DNA from: Fredinandcohnia onubensis
GTDB lineage: Bacteria > Bacillota > Bacilli > Bacillales > Bacillaceae_L
Direction of reading: 5' to 3'
DNA: 64,000 bases
NCBI RefSeq assembly: GCF_002734285.1
Contig: NZ_NSEA01000011.1
Coordinates: 226,982-290,981 of the forward strand
The notes under the pieces were generated by a model. It was given only the letters and a program-made list of their open reading frames with translations, was not told the origin of the DNA and searched no databases. Every line of letters begins with the position of its first letter. Positions within the stretch are counted from its first letter, which is position 1. The position numbers were made by a program, and so were the translations under genes. Of the stretch, positions 24,694 to 32,502 are shown in pieces.

Positions 24694-25299
24694 CTACCGG
24701 ACAAGTCCTTTTTTCAAAAGGTTCATTTCGATTGTAAAGCTTCTTAATGCAGATTCTGATGATAGATCATAAGCAAAGGCATGGATTAAATTGCGCAGCA
24801 TCACAGATGTAATGATTTGCATCGCATGAAACAATTCCTCATCATTCGAGACATTCATCTTGCTTTTATTAATAAGAGAGCTTAATTTCACAAAGTTTTC
24901 GTTCATTTCCACTTCTCCCGTTATTCTGTCAAACGTACGTTCAATCTTATGGGTCATGTTAAGCAAGGCATTTTTTAAAAAGGTTAATTCTTCTTCATCT
25001 TCCTCTAAGAAAAGTTCAAAAAAATCATTAATCGTTTGAAACAAATCACCATCATGCTTTTCTAACATGGATAGAAACGCTACTTTCTTTTCTTTCGCGT
25101 ATTCACTTAATAAAAAGAAAAAGACATCTTCTTTATCCTCAAAATATTGATAAAAACTTCCGCGTGGAATTCCAGCAGCTTTTATAATATTAGAAATGGA
25201 AGCTGCGAATAACGGAACACTAGCAAATTCCTGTTTTGCCGCTTCAATCAGTGTTTGTTTTTTATCATCTGGTAAATTAAAAAAAGTGATCTTCGGCAT
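24694..25299 (-). CDS. TetR/AcrR family regulator
   Basis: About 201 residues. The N-terminal helix-turn-helix runs LIEAAKQEFASVPLFAASISNIIKAAGIPRGSFYQYFEDKEDVFFFLL (residues 15-62), followed by a helical ligand-binding domain. ATG at 25299 is chosen because GAGAGGTG precedes it; GTG at 25305 overlaps the binding site. It lies 12 bp below relP and is the last gene of the 39-aa ORF - relP - tetR operon. Three TGACA-N3-TGTCA palindromes at the operon promoter are its likely operators, so it probably represses its own operon. The ligand is unknown. Confidence 0.9.
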   Translation of the reverse strand: MPKITFFNLPDDKKQTLIEAAKQEFASVPLFAASISNIIKAAGIPRGSFYQYFEDKEDVFFFLLSEYAKEKKVAFLSMLEKHDGDLFQTINDFFELFLEEDEEELTFLKNALLNMTHKIERTFDRITGEVEMNENFVKLSSLINKSKMNVSNDEELFHAMQIITSVMLRNLIHAFAYDLSSESALRSFTIEMNLLKKGLVR

Positions 25300-25311
25300 T
25301 TTCACCTCTCC

Positions 25312-26028
25312 CTATTTGTCGAAGGATAAAAAATCATAAGGAAGAAGGATTTTATCATCCAATGTATAAAGCTCTTCCGTTTTCGTTGATTCCTTTAGTT
25401 TGTTCATTTCTCTTTGAAGTTTTTCCATCTTTTTATCTAATTGTGCTGCTGTTACAGCTGCTTCCTTTAATTCATCCTTCATATGCTGAGGGATTTCTTT
25501 ATTGTATTTATAGTAAATTTTGTGCTCTAAGCTTGCCCAGAAATCCATGGCGATTGTCCGAATTTGAATTTCAACAAAAATATGCTCTTCACGGTCTGAC
25601 ATAAAAATTGGAATTTGCACAATTAAATGTAGACTTTGATACCCATTTGGTTTTGGATTTTTAATGTAATCCTTGCACTCGATTAAGGTAACGTCCTTTT
25701 GCTTTTGTAGCATTTCACTGATTTTATAAATATCGGAAATGTAAGCGCATGTGATCCGAATCCCCGCAATGTCCCGGATATTTTCTGTGATGGACTCAAA
25801 ACTATAGTCATATCCCTTACGTTGGATTTTATTCATAATACTTTCTGGTGATTTCAGTCGAGATGATACATGCTCAATTGGGTTGTAATCATGTATATAT
25901 TTAAACTCCTGCTTTAAAATATTGATCTTGGTCATCATTTCTTCAAGCGCAAACTTGTATGACATCATAAATCGTATCAGTTCTACTTTCATATCTTTAA
26001 ACTGATTCATTCTAATTCCTATAGACAT
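25312..26028 (-). CDS. relP: Small alarmone synthetase, RelP/YwaC type (GTP pyrophosphokinase)
   Basis: A 238-residue RelA/SpoT-synthetase domain without hydrolase or regulatory domains. Visible are NPIEHVSSRLKSPESIMNKIQRKG (ATP-binding basic region), DIAGIRITCAYISDIY, KDYIKNPKPNGYQSLHLIV, and EIQIRTIAMDFWASLEHKIYYK, all hallmarks of small alarmone synthetases. The NPIEH and YKFAL-type N-terminus is closer to B. subtilis YwaC/SAS2 than to YjbM. It makes (p)ppGpp or pGpp from ATP and GTP/GDP/GMP. GGAGACG precedes the ATG. It lies between a 39-codon gene and a tetR gene under a single operator-loaded promoter. Confidence 0.93.
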   Translation of the reverse strand: MSIGIRMNQFKDMKVELIRFMMSYKFALEEMMTKINILKQEFKYIHDYNPIEHVSSRLKSPESIMNKIQRKGYDYSFESITENIRDIAGIRITCAYISDIYKISEMLQKQKDVTLIECKDYIKNPKPNGYQSLHLIVQIPIFMSDREEHIFVEIQIRTIAMDFWASLEHKIYYKYNKEIPQHMKDELKEAAVTAAQLDKKMEKLQREMNKLKESTKTEELYTLDDKILLPYDFLSFDK

Positions 26029-26040
26029 AATTCGTCTCCT

Positions 26041-26160
26041 TTAATGTGAAGCTATTGGTCTCTTAATGATCGAAGCTTTGACACCAAGCGATTGCAGTTT
26101 TTTTGCAAGCTTTCGTAGTTTCATTTGGTTCAATTCATTTTTAGGTTCTGTCTTTATCAT
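26041..26160 (-). CDS. 39-aa lysine-rich small protein or leader peptide of the relP operon
   Basis: The ATG-to-TAA frame encodes MIKTEPKNELNQMKLRKLAK... ending KRPIASH, with 10 Lys/Arg residues. The binding site GAGGTG is 10 nt before this ATG. A better-spaced ATG (26165) opens a two-codon frame ATG TCA TGA, whose stop overlaps the ATG of this gene, suggesting coupled re-initiation. The stop lies 12 nt before relP with relP's AGGAG between. No family is recognised. It may be a real small protein or a translational leader. Confidence 0.6.
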   Translation of the reverse strand: MIKTEPKNELNQMKLRKLAKKLQSLGVKASIIKRPIASH

Positions 26161-26172
26161 GACATCGTGTCA
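26160..26172. promoter_or_regulatory. TetR-type operator O1
   Basis: TGACATCGTGTCA, a 13-bp palindrome with N3 centre, overlapping the ribosome binding site and the start of the 39-aa gene. Confidence 0.8.
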
Positions 26173-26184
26173 CCTCACAACTTC

Positions 26185-26213
26185 ATTCTAGATGACACCA
26201 TGTCACAAGTCAA
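26185..26213 (-). promoter_or_regulatory. Promoter of the 39-aa ORF - relP - tetR operon
   Basis: Minus-strand TTGACT (26213-26208), a 17-bp spacer and TAGAAT (26190-26185). The spacer contains operator O2. The leader to the first ATG is only about 15-20 nt. Confidence 0.82.
26193..26205. promoter_or_regulatory. TetR-type operator O2 inside the promoter spacer
   Basis: TGACACCATGTCA fits the same TGACA-N3-TGTCA consensus and sits between -35 and -10, the classic position for repression. Centre-to-centre distance to O1 is 33 bp and to O3 28 bp. Confidence 0.85.
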
Positions 26214-26220
26214 TTGATTA

Positions 26221-26233
26221 TGACACATTGTCA
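26221..26233. promoter_or_regulatory. TetR-type operator O3 upstream of -35
   Basis: TGACACATTGTCA, third copy of the palindrome, 8 bp upstream of the -35 element and about 20 bp from the MFS terminator. Confidence 0.8.
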
Positions 26234-26252
26234 CACTATGTTCACATACATA

Positions 26253-26283
26253 GAAAAAGCCTTTCTCATTTTAGAGAAAGGCC
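26253..26283 (-). terminator. Terminator of the MFS transporter gene
   Basis: GCCTTTCTC/GAGAAAGGC stem with a 6-nt loop followed on the minus strand by TTTTTC. It separates the MFS gene from the relP operon promoter. Confidence 0.9.
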
Positions 26284-26290
26284 TAAACCG

Positions 26291-27592
26291 TCACAAAGCA
26301 GTACTTGTTTTTTCCACAACAGGCTTCTGTTCATTCAATTCTGGATGAGCTTTTCTTACGACACTTGGTCTTGCTAGAACAAGGACCACTCCAATTAAAA
26401 TGACTGCTGTTGTGATGAGAATATATTGGCCTGGTAATACATCGTATAAATAGCCAAATATTATCATCCCCAGTGGCATTAAAGCCACTGCCATCGATTC
26501 TAAAATCGAGAATACTCGCCCTTTGAAGTCATCATCAATCATTTTTTGCATCATGACTTGAAGCGGTGTATTGACAACGATTATCATTAAACCATTAATA
26601 AACATCGCAACAAAATAATACACAAACACTGACCAATACGATAATGAAATCATTAATGGAACAGCCATCGCTCCCATAATGACCCCTAACCCAATAATTC
26701 CACGTTTTGAAACAAGGAATGGATACTTCACTTCTTTTCGAATCGAGAAGTAAATCGAGAATAACAGCATTCCAATGGCAAAGGCCCCTTGCGTGAAGCC
26801 GAAATGTTCTGAAGCCAACTTTAATTTTTCAATTAATATAAACGAGTAACCGACCTCAAAAGCTCCAAAAAGGAAGTTGATGACTAATGCCATCCAGATC
26901 ATCGTCATCAGAACCTGCTTTGTTTTTAAATAGGTTATACCAGCTTTAATGCTTTCCCACATGGTCTCCTTCTGGTCATTTTCATCTTTCACCTTGCGAT
27001 TTGAGAATAAATTGAAGTTCATGGTAGATTCAAGTAAAACGGCAATGACAGAAGCTGCAATGTACATCCCTAAAAATAATTCCATCGATACTGTACCATA
27101 TAACAGTCCACCCACTGCTGGGCTACCGATGGCCGCAAAAGAAATTGAAATTTGGTTAAGTGACATTGCTTTTTGAATACGTTTTTCATCCACCAAACCG
27201 GTAATCGAAGATGTAAAGGTTACACCAGTAAATGAAGTTGCGATTGATAATACGACAGTTGTTGTGTATATCGCAATCAGGGATAAACCATAAGTCAGAC
27301 TAAAAGCGAGTAATCCAACAATTGCTAATGTCGTAACGAGTTGTGAGATAATCACAATTTTTTTCCGAGAATATTTGTCTGCCGCATAACCTGCTAGCGG
27401 TGCTACAAGTGCCCTCGGTAAGAGATTACAAATTAAATTTGTTGCAAAGCTTGTTGCTGATCCTGTTAGTTGAAGTATATAAAAGCTGATTGCAAATGCG
27501 TATACTTGTGCGCCGAATGAGGAAATGATTTTACTAATTGTGAACGTAAACAAATGATAAGATGCCCTTTTAAGCTTTTGTTGTTCATTCAT
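26291..27592 (-). CDS. MFS transporter, multidrug-efflux type
   Basis: A 433-residue protein with twelve predicted helices. The first loop carries the MFS motif as GYAADKYSRKKIVIISQL near residue 67, and GLVDEKRIQKAMSLNQ and QKMIDDDFKGRVFSI later match the MFS_3/enterobactin-exporter-like branch. It should export a small molecule using the proton gradient. GGAGGA precedes the ATG. It is divergent from the XRE-TPR regulator at 27723. Its promoter TTGAAA-N17-TATGAT is followed within 2 bp by a copy of the shared 17-bp operator, so the regulator likely controls it directly. Confidence 0.9.
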   Translation of the reverse strand: MNEQQKLKRASYHLFTFTISKIISSFGAQVYAFAISFYILQLTGSATSFATNLICNLLPRALVAPLAGYAADKYSRKKIVIISQLVTTLAIVGLLAFSLTYGLSLIAIYTTTVVLSIATSFTGVTFTSSITGLVDEKRIQKAMSLNQISISFAAIGSPAVGGLLYGTVSMELFLGMYIAASVIAVLLESTMNFNLFSNRKVKDENDQKETMWESIKAGITYLKTKQVLMTMIWMALVINFLFGAFEVGYSFILIEKLKLASEHFGFTQGAFAIGMLLFSIYFSIRKEVKYPFLVSKRGIIGLGVIMGAMAVPLMISLSYWSVFVYYFVAMFINGLMIIVVNTPLQVMMQKMIDDDFKGRVFSILESMAVALMPLGMIIFGYLYDVLPGQYILITTAVILIGVVLVLARPSVVRKAHPELNEQKPVVEKTSTAL

Positions 27593-27617
27593 GCTAATTC
27601 CTCCAATTTTGGGAAAA

Positions 27618-27634
27618 GTTTAATTTGATTAAAC
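27618..27634. promoter_or_regulatory. Shared operator copy 1 at the MFS promoter
   Basis: GTTTAATTTGATTAAAC is a palindrome with N3 centre. It begins 2 bp below the -10 TATGAT (27642-27637) of the MFS promoter, whose -35 TTGAAA is at 27665-27660. Confidence 0.85.
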
Positions 27635-27671
27635 AAATCATATCATCATATTACTTTCTTTTCAACAAAAA

Positions 27672-27688
27672 GTTTAATATAATTAAAC
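27672..27688. promoter_or_regulatory. Shared operator copy 2 over the regulator promoter
   Basis: GTTTAATATAATTAAAC, same half-sites as copy 1, 54 bp centre to centre. It contains a TATAAT (27678-27683) that may be the -10 element of the XRE-TPR gene, implying autorepression. Confidence 0.85.
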
Positions 27689-27722
27689 AAAATATTAAAA
27701 ATAGGGAGAGTGCCTATTTCTT

Positions 27723-28961
27723 ATGCTAGGTGAACGCATACGTAAATTACGTAAACAGAAGAAATTAACATTAGAAGAACTTGCAGGAACAAAACTGACA
27801 AAAGGCATGCTTAGCCTAATTGAAAATAACAAAGCAAATCCATCAATGGAGAGCTTAACCTACATTGCAGAGAGATTGGAAGTGGATTTGTCACAGCTTT
27901 TAAATGAATTCAATTATGATGAGCTACAAGACATATTGGATCAAGCGGAAAAAGTTTTCATTCTGGATTCTAGCCAGAATCCTGATAAATACAAAAAACT
28001 TATTCCACTTATTGAACCGGTCGTTCCTCAACTTAATCAGGGGTATGTAGCTGCAAGATTATTGGAATTGTACGGTTATAGTCTGTATTGGGAAAAGCAA
28101 GGGGATTGGAAACAGCCACTTGAGCAGGCTGCAAACTTATACGACCAAATGAATGTTACCCCAAAAAGAACGAGTATTGGCGTTTTTCGTGGGCTTGTTC
28201 ATTTCTTGGATTATAATTATGATGAAGCATTAGCGACCATCCTCCATGAACGAAAGGAAATTGAAAAGAATCATGTCTTTATTGATCCAGTTTCTAGGTT
28301 AGACCTTGATTATCAAGAAGCAATCCTGTACTTCGCAGTTGGGGATATTGAATCAGCCAAGCGTGTGATGGATGAAGCGATTTCCTTTTCACAAAAGAAT
28401 AAAATATTCTATTTAATTGATGATTTATACAGGCTTGCAGCTGCATATGCCATGATGGCTGAAGACCACGACTTACATGAATACTATTTGACTAAGATAA
28501 AGCAGTATGCTGAGTTTTCTGATGATAAAATGTCGAAGATGACATCACAGCTTTTTTATATTGAATCACTTAATTCGGTTAAGCATGATTACAAAACAGC
28601 CCTTGAAATCGTAAACAACTATGTATCAGATCCGGAATTCAATCATCAATTCGACGAGTGGTTTTATCTTGAAAAAGGAAAAGCCTTACGTGGACTTGGG
28701 CATTACGAAGAGGCGATTGAATATTTTGATCAGGTTGAGATTCCTGAGTACCATCGTCACCCTTTCGATCTGTCACAATTTTATTTGAAAGAAACATACA
28801 AAGCACTCTGCTGTGTCGAGCTCGGTAAGCTTGATGAAGCTATATCTGCAGCAAAGAAGGCAGTAGAGTTATTTGACCACTTACCCGATTCGCCTTATAA
28901 AGAATATAGTTTGAAAATATATGAACAAATAAAAGAAGGAACGGCTGGTTCTGAAAGTTAA
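27723..28961 (+). CDS. XRE-family HTH regulator with TPR sensor domain
   Basis: A 412-residue protein. The N-terminal HTH runs ERIRKLRKQKKLTLEELAGTKLTKGMLSLIENNKANPSMESL (residues 4-45). The rest is all-helical with TPR-like pairs, for example HYEEAIEYFDQVEI near 330 and KLDEAISAAKKAVELFDHL near 375. This architecture resembles RNPP peptide-sensing and related Bacillus regulators, but no signal-peptide gene follows. The GGGAG box is about 14 nt from the ATG, so translation may be weak. It is divergent from the MFS gene and shares twin operators. Confidence 0.88.
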   Translation: MLGERIRKLRKQKKLTLEELAGTKLTKGMLSLIENNKANPSMESLTYIAERLEVDLSQLLNEFNYDELQDILDQAEKVFILDSSQNPDKYKKLIPLIEPVVPQLNQGYVAARLLELYGYSLYWEKQGDWKQPLEQAANLYDQMNVTPKRTSIGVFRGLVHFLDYNYDEALATILHERKEIEKNHVFIDPVSRLDLDYQEAILYFAVGDIESAKRVMDEAISFSQKNKIFYLIDDLYRLAAAYAMMAEDHDLHEYYLTKIKQYAEFSDDKMSKMTSQLFYIESLNSVKHDYKTALEIVNNYVSDPEFNHQFDEWFYLEKGKALRGLGHYEEAIEYFDQVEIPEYHRHPFDLSQFYLKETYKALCCVELGKLDEAISAAKKAVELFDHLPDSPYKEYSLKIYEQIKEGTAGSES

Positions 28962-28970
28962 CGATAACAA

Positions 28971-29017
28971 AAAGAGGTATTTTTCTTTGCCGCGAGTCGG
29001 TTAGAAAAATACCTTTT
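28971..29017 (+). terminator. Terminator of the XRE-TPR gene (bidirectional)
   Basis: AAAGAGGTATTTTTCT pairs with AGAAAAATACCTTTTT around a 16-nt loop. T tracts on both strands serve the convergent XRE-TPR and yraD-like genes. Confidence 0.88.
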
Positions 29018-29022
29018 TAATA

Positions 29023-29319
29023 TTAGTCTGTTAATTCTAAAGCTGTTTTCGTAATCGTAAGATCCGTTTGGAGCTGTTCACTTAGATCACTTGGGTAATA
29101 CATACCTTTGTCAATCATGTAATTTGAGATATTTGCATGAGTTTCAACTGCATGCCGAAGCTGCTCACGCAATACTTGTCTTACTTTTGGTGTAGATGCT
29201 TCTGTTATTGCAAAGGCTAAGTTTCGCACCCCAGCTTTTGCAGAGATAAGAAAATCAGTTGCAATGACCTGATCGGTCATGCCACCCATTCCCATTAATT
29301 TTTTTAAAATATCATTCAT
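29023..29319 (-). CDS. yraD: CotF-family spore coat protein, YraD-like
   Basis: A 98-residue protein of the CotF domain family: ATDFLISAKAGVRNLAFAITEASTPKVRQVLREQLRHAVETHANISNYMIDKGMYYPSD is the diagnostic stretch. Size and neighbours fit B. subtilis YraD (99 aa). It is a spore coat component presumed to be made in the mother cell. The start overlaps the end of the yraE-like gene by 8 nt and has its own ATAGGAG site. Divergent from the yraG-yraF-adhB unit. Confidence 0.85.
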   Translation of the reverse strand: MNDILKKLMGMGGMTDQVIATDFLISAKAGVRNLAFAITEASTPKVRQVLREQLRHAVETHANISNYMIDKGMYYPSDLSEQLQTDLTITKTALELTD

Positions 29320-29521
29320 TGTCTTTACTCCTATCTGTAATTAATTGTTGAAGTTGGGTGATGAACCTCCTCCCAGATTCAACATCATTCGTTAAGATAC
29401 TTTTTAACTGAGGGTCTTGGACGAGTCCACTCATCGTAAACGCTTTTGTCACACATAAATTTTTAAACGTCAGTAGTTCATGTACCTCAAGGGTTTCATG
29501 AAGCCCCATGTATTGTGTCAT
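29312..29521 (-). CDS. yraE: Small coat-associated protein, YraE/YraG-like
   Basis: A 69-residue protein MTQYMGLHETLEVHELLTFKNLCV... similar in pattern to the 69-aa gene at 29674 (shared GxHETxExHExxxFKxxC). ATG at 29521 is used because AAAGGAG lies about 8 nt before it; the frame's GTG eight codons earlier has no binding site. It corresponds to B. subtilis yraE by position and size. Likely co-transcribed with the CotF-like gene at 29023. Coat association is inferred from the neighbours. Confidence 0.8.
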   Translation of the reverse strand: MTQYMGLHETLEVHELLTFKNLCVTKAFTMSGLVQDPQLKSILTNDVESGRRFITQLQQLITDRSKDNE

Positions 29522-29673
29522 TGTAGCTCTCCTTTCTAATGTCACCTATTGTTAGATTACCTTGGACCTACGTTCTTATTCCACTCTACCTTCATACTAA
29601 TTTTGGAAATCAATTTCCCACCCATTTTTGCCGAAAATAGGTCATCCTAAAGTTAAAAAGGAGTGACTTTTTT

Positions 29674-29883
29674 ATGAATCAAAATACACTCGGTTTCCAC
29701 GAGACAATGGAAACTCACGAAATGATCAATTTTAAAACGATCTGCTTAGTACGTTCAAAGCTTATGCAAGGCATTTGCTTTGATAATGACTTAAAAGCCT
29801 TGATGGAAAAGGATGTCCACCAAACGATGGCAGCCATAGAAGAACTCAAGGAACTCTATGAAAAAGCACGTACAAATTCTTAA
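29674..29883 (+). CDS. yraG: Small coat-associated protein, YraG-like
   Basis: A 69-residue protein with LGFHETMETHEMINFKTICLVRSKLMQGI, the same pattern as the divergent yraE-like gene. GGAGTGA precedes the ATG. It is followed after 11 bp by the CotF-domain yraF-like gene and then adhB, the order known in B. subtilis yraG-yraF-adhB. Late mother-cell (SigK) expression is expected from that locus; I could not fix a SigK promoter here. Confidence 0.82.
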   Translation: MNQNTLGFHETMETHEMINFKTICLVRSKLMQGICFDNDLKALMEKDVHQTMAAIEELKELYEKARTNS

Positions 29884-29894
29884 AGAAGGTGATC

Positions 29895-30260
29895 ATGTTG
29901 AATCAGGATTATTTAGATCCAAAATACGCTGAAGGAATGCCTAAGATGGCCGATGCTTCTTTTGCTATGGACTTTCTGCTTTCAGTTAAAACAGGTATTC
30001 GCTACTATTCAGTTGCATTAACAGAGACGGCTAGTCATGAGTTACGCGAAGCATTCTATCGCCAAATGGAACAAGCGCTAGATTTACACGAAGAACTATC
30101 TGATTTAATGATTCGTAAAGGCTGGTTATACCCAAATGATGTTGAGAAGCAAATTGAATTAGACCTTAAGTCAGCAGATATGGCCCTTGCCATTGCGCGA
30201 ATGGAGCTTTTCCCAATTGACACGGACAGACGAGGTACATTTGCAACACCGAATAAATAA
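29895..30260 (+). CDS. yraF: CotF-family spore coat protein, YraF-like
   Basis: About 121 residues. The CotF domain is visible as SFAMDFLLSVKTGIRYYSVALTETASHELREAFYRQMEQALDLHEELSDLMIRKGWLYPND. ATG at 29895 follows AAGGTG; a GTG at 29889 lies inside that site. The C-terminal tail (FPIDTDRRGTFATPNK) is longer than in the yraD-like copy. It lies 20 bp upstream of adhB. The B. subtilis counterpart has 122 residues. Confidence 0.87.
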   Translation: MLNQDYLDPKYAEGMPKMADASFAMDFLLSVKTGIRYYSVALTETASHELREAFYRQMEQALDLHEELSDLMIRKGWLYPNDVEKQIELDLKSADMALAIARMELFPIDTDRRGTFATPNK

Positions 30261-30280
30261 AGGGTAGGAGGAAATCTTAT

Positions 30281-31420
30281 ATGAAAGCCGTTACATATCA
30301 GGGCATAAAAGACGTTGCTGTAAAAGAAGTCGAAGATCCTAAAATTCAAAAAGCAGATGATATTATCGTAAAGGTAACAAGCTCCGCCATATGTGGATCT
30401 GATTTGCACTTAATCCATGGAATGATACCCAACACTCCAGAAAATTATATAATTGGACACGAGCCTATGGGTATTGTAGAAGAAGTGGGTCCCGAAGTGA
30501 CCAAGATAAAAAAAGGCGATCGGGTGATCGTTCCCTTTAACATGGCTTGTGGAAAGTGTTGGTATTGTACACATGACTTTTCAAGTCAATGTGACAATGC
30601 AAATGAAAATGGGGATATGGGTGGTTTTTTAGGGTATTCTGAAACAACTGGTGGATTTGCTGGTGGTCAAGCGGAATATTTACGGGTCCCTTACGGTGAT
30701 TTCACCCCGTTTAAAGTCCCGGAGGATAGTGAATTAGAAGATGAGCAACTTGTTTTACTCGCAGATGTTTCCTCTACTGCCTACTGGTCTGTTGAAAATG
30801 CGGGTGTCAAAAATGGTGATACCGTCATTGTACTTGGCTGTGGACCTGTTGGACTTCTTGTGCAAAAATTCGCATGGATGTTTGGTGCCAAAAGGGTTAT
30901 AGCTGTCGACTATATCGATTACAGACTACAGCATGCAAAGAAGACAAATAATGTTGAAATCGTAAACTTTGAGAGTGTAGACAATGTCGGAAACTACCTT
31001 AAAGAAATTACACAAGGTGGAGCAGATGTTGTCATTGACTGTGTAGGTATGGACGGTAAAATGTCTCCGCTAGAATTTTTGGCAACAGGTCTGAAACTCC
31101 ATGGAGGCTCAATGGGTGCGATTGTGACGGCTGCACAGGCTGTCCGAAAATGTGGTACGATTCAACTCACAGGAGTATACGGCATGAGATATAATGCCTT
31201 TCCTTTAGGGGATATTTTTCAACGAAACGTTCAATTGAAAATGGGACAAGCACATGTTATTCCCATCATTCCTAAACTACATGACCTCATTTCTGAAGGT
31301 AAATTTGATCCAAGAGACATCATTACTCATGTTTTACCTTTAGAACAAGCGAAACACGGCTATGAAGTCTTTGATACCAAGACAGAAGATTGTATTAAAG
31401 TTGTGTTGAAGCCACATTGA
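30281..31420 (+). CDS. adhB: Zinc-dependent alcohol dehydrogenase, AdhB type
   Basis: A 379-residue MDR-family dehydrogenase. Catalytic zinc ligands are Cys in AICGSDLH (about 38) and His-Glu in IIGHEPMG (about 60). The structural zinc site is CGKCWYCTHDFSSQC (90-104), and the NAD-binding motif GCGPVG is near 185. It follows the two coat genes with a 20-bp spacing and a GGAGGA site, as in the B. subtilis yra locus, so expression during sporulation is likely. The physiological alcohol is unknown. Confidence 0.93.
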   Translation: MKAVTYQGIKDVAVKEVEDPKIQKADDIIVKVTSSAICGSDLHLIHGMIPNTPENYIIGHEPMGIVEEVGPEVTKIKKGDRVIVPFNMACGKCWYCTHDFSSQCDNANENGDMGGFLGYSETTGGFAGGQAEYLRVPYGDFTPFKVPEDSELEDEQLVLLADVSSTAYWSVENAGVKNGDTVIVLGCGPVGLLVQKFAWMFGAKRVIAVDYIDYRLQHAKKTNNVEIVNFESVDNVGNYLKEITQGGADVVIDCVGMDGKMSPLEFLATGLKLHGGSMGAIVTAAQAVRKCGTIQLTGVYGMRYNAFPLGDIFQRNVQLKMGQAHVIPIIPKLHDLISEGKFDPRDIITHVLPLEQAKHGYEVFDTKTEDCIKVVLKPH

Positions 31421-31431
31421 ACTATGTAACC

Positions 31432-31460
31432 AAAGACTAGGATTCCCCCCTAGTCTTTTT
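31432..31460 (+). terminator. Terminator of the yraG-yraF-adhB unit
   Basis: AAAGACTAGG/CCTAGTCTTT ten-bp stem followed by TT, 11 bp past the adhB stop. Confidence 0.9.
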
Positions 31461-31562
31461 ACTTTGTAAAAATCCTCAGGAAATAAAAAGTACTTTTATT
31501 TAATCCCGAATTTTTGATATTATACATAGAGGAAAAAGCATGAATAGAAACAGGTGAATAAA

Positions 31563-32468
31563 TTGGATTATCAAGTTTTACTTTATTACAAATACATCGA
31601 AATTGAAGACCCTCAGGCTTTTAGAGACCAACATTTTGAATTTTGTTCTTCCCTTGGTTTGAGAGGCAGAATTCTTGTTGCAACAGAGGGTATCAATGGT
31701 ACTGTTTCAGGTACGGTGGAACAGACAGAAAAATACATGGAGTATATGCGCAACGATGCCCGTTTTTCGGATATGGTTTTCAAAATTGAGAAAAGCGAAG
31801 AACATGCTTTTAAAAAGCTCAAAATAAAGATAAAACCAGAAATTGTTAATTTAAGTCTTGAGGAGGACTTAAATCCCAATCAAATTACTGGTAAGCATCT
31901 TTCACCAAAGGAATTCCTTGAAACGTTGCAACAAGACGATGTCATCATTCTTGATGCACGGAATACGTATGAGTACGATCTTGGTCACTTTAGAGGTGCC
32001 ATTCGACCAGATATCGAAACCTTCCGCGAGCTGCCAAAATGGGTCGAAGAAAATTTAAGCGAGCATAAGGATAAGAAAATTTTAACCTATTGTACAGGTG
32101 GAATTCGTTGTGAGAAATTCTCTGGATTCCTTGTAAACGAAGGCTTCAAGGATGTATCTCAGCTTGAAGGTGGCATCATTACGTACGGATATGATCCAGA
32201 GGTAAAAGGTGCACTATGGGATGGAAAATGCTATGTATTTGATGAACGCATTTCTGTACCAGTCAACCGAACTGGTGAGGAAACAGTGGTTGGAAAATGT
32301 CATCACTGTGGGAAACCAGAGGAACGTTATGTAAAATGCGGAAATCCAGAGTGCAACAAGCATCTCCTACTATGTGAGGCCTGCGAACATGAACACTACA
32401 GATCTTGTAGCCAGGACTGCAAAGACCACCCACATAATCGCTATGTGAAGGAACATCAATTGGCGTAA
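31563..32468 (+). CDS. trhO: tRNA uridine(34) hydroxylase (rhodanese-domain TrhO)
   Basis: About 302 residues. The N-terminal acylphosphatase-like part ([10 protein letters not shown]... [17 protein letters not shown]) is followed by a rhodanese domain with catalytic Cys in [13 protein letters not shown] and a C-terminal cysteine-rich region with paired CxxC motifs ([23 protein letters not shown]). This is the oxygen-dependent enzyme that hydroxylates U34 of tRNAs (YceA/YbfQ family). TTG at 31563 is preferred because AGGTG lies 6 nt upstream and homologs begin xDYxVLLYYKY; GTG at 31554 is the alternative. Confidence 0.92.
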   Translation: MDYQVLLYYKYIEIEDPQAFRDQHFEFCSSLGLRGRILVATEGINGTVSGTVEQTEKYMEYMRNDARFSDMVFKIEKSEEHAFKKLKIKIKPEIVNLSLEEDLNPNQITGKHLSPKEFLETLQQDDVIILDARNTYEYDLGHFRGAIRPDIETFRELPKWVEENLSEHKDKKILTYCTGGIRCEKFSGFLVNEGFKDVSQLEGGIITYGYDPEVKGALWDGKCYVFDERISVPVNRTGEETVVGKCHHCGKPEERYVKCGNPECNKHLLLCEACEHEHYRSCSQDCKDHPHNRYVKEHQLA

Positions 32469-32470
32469 AG

Positions 32471-32502
32471 AAAACTGCTCAGATCAAATCTGAGCAGTTT
32501 TT
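32471..32502 (+). terminator. Bidirectional terminator between trhO and the NAD-binding protein gene
   Basis: AAAACTGCTCAGAT/ATCTGAGCAGTTTT with a CAA loop, T tracts on both sides. Confidence 0.92.
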
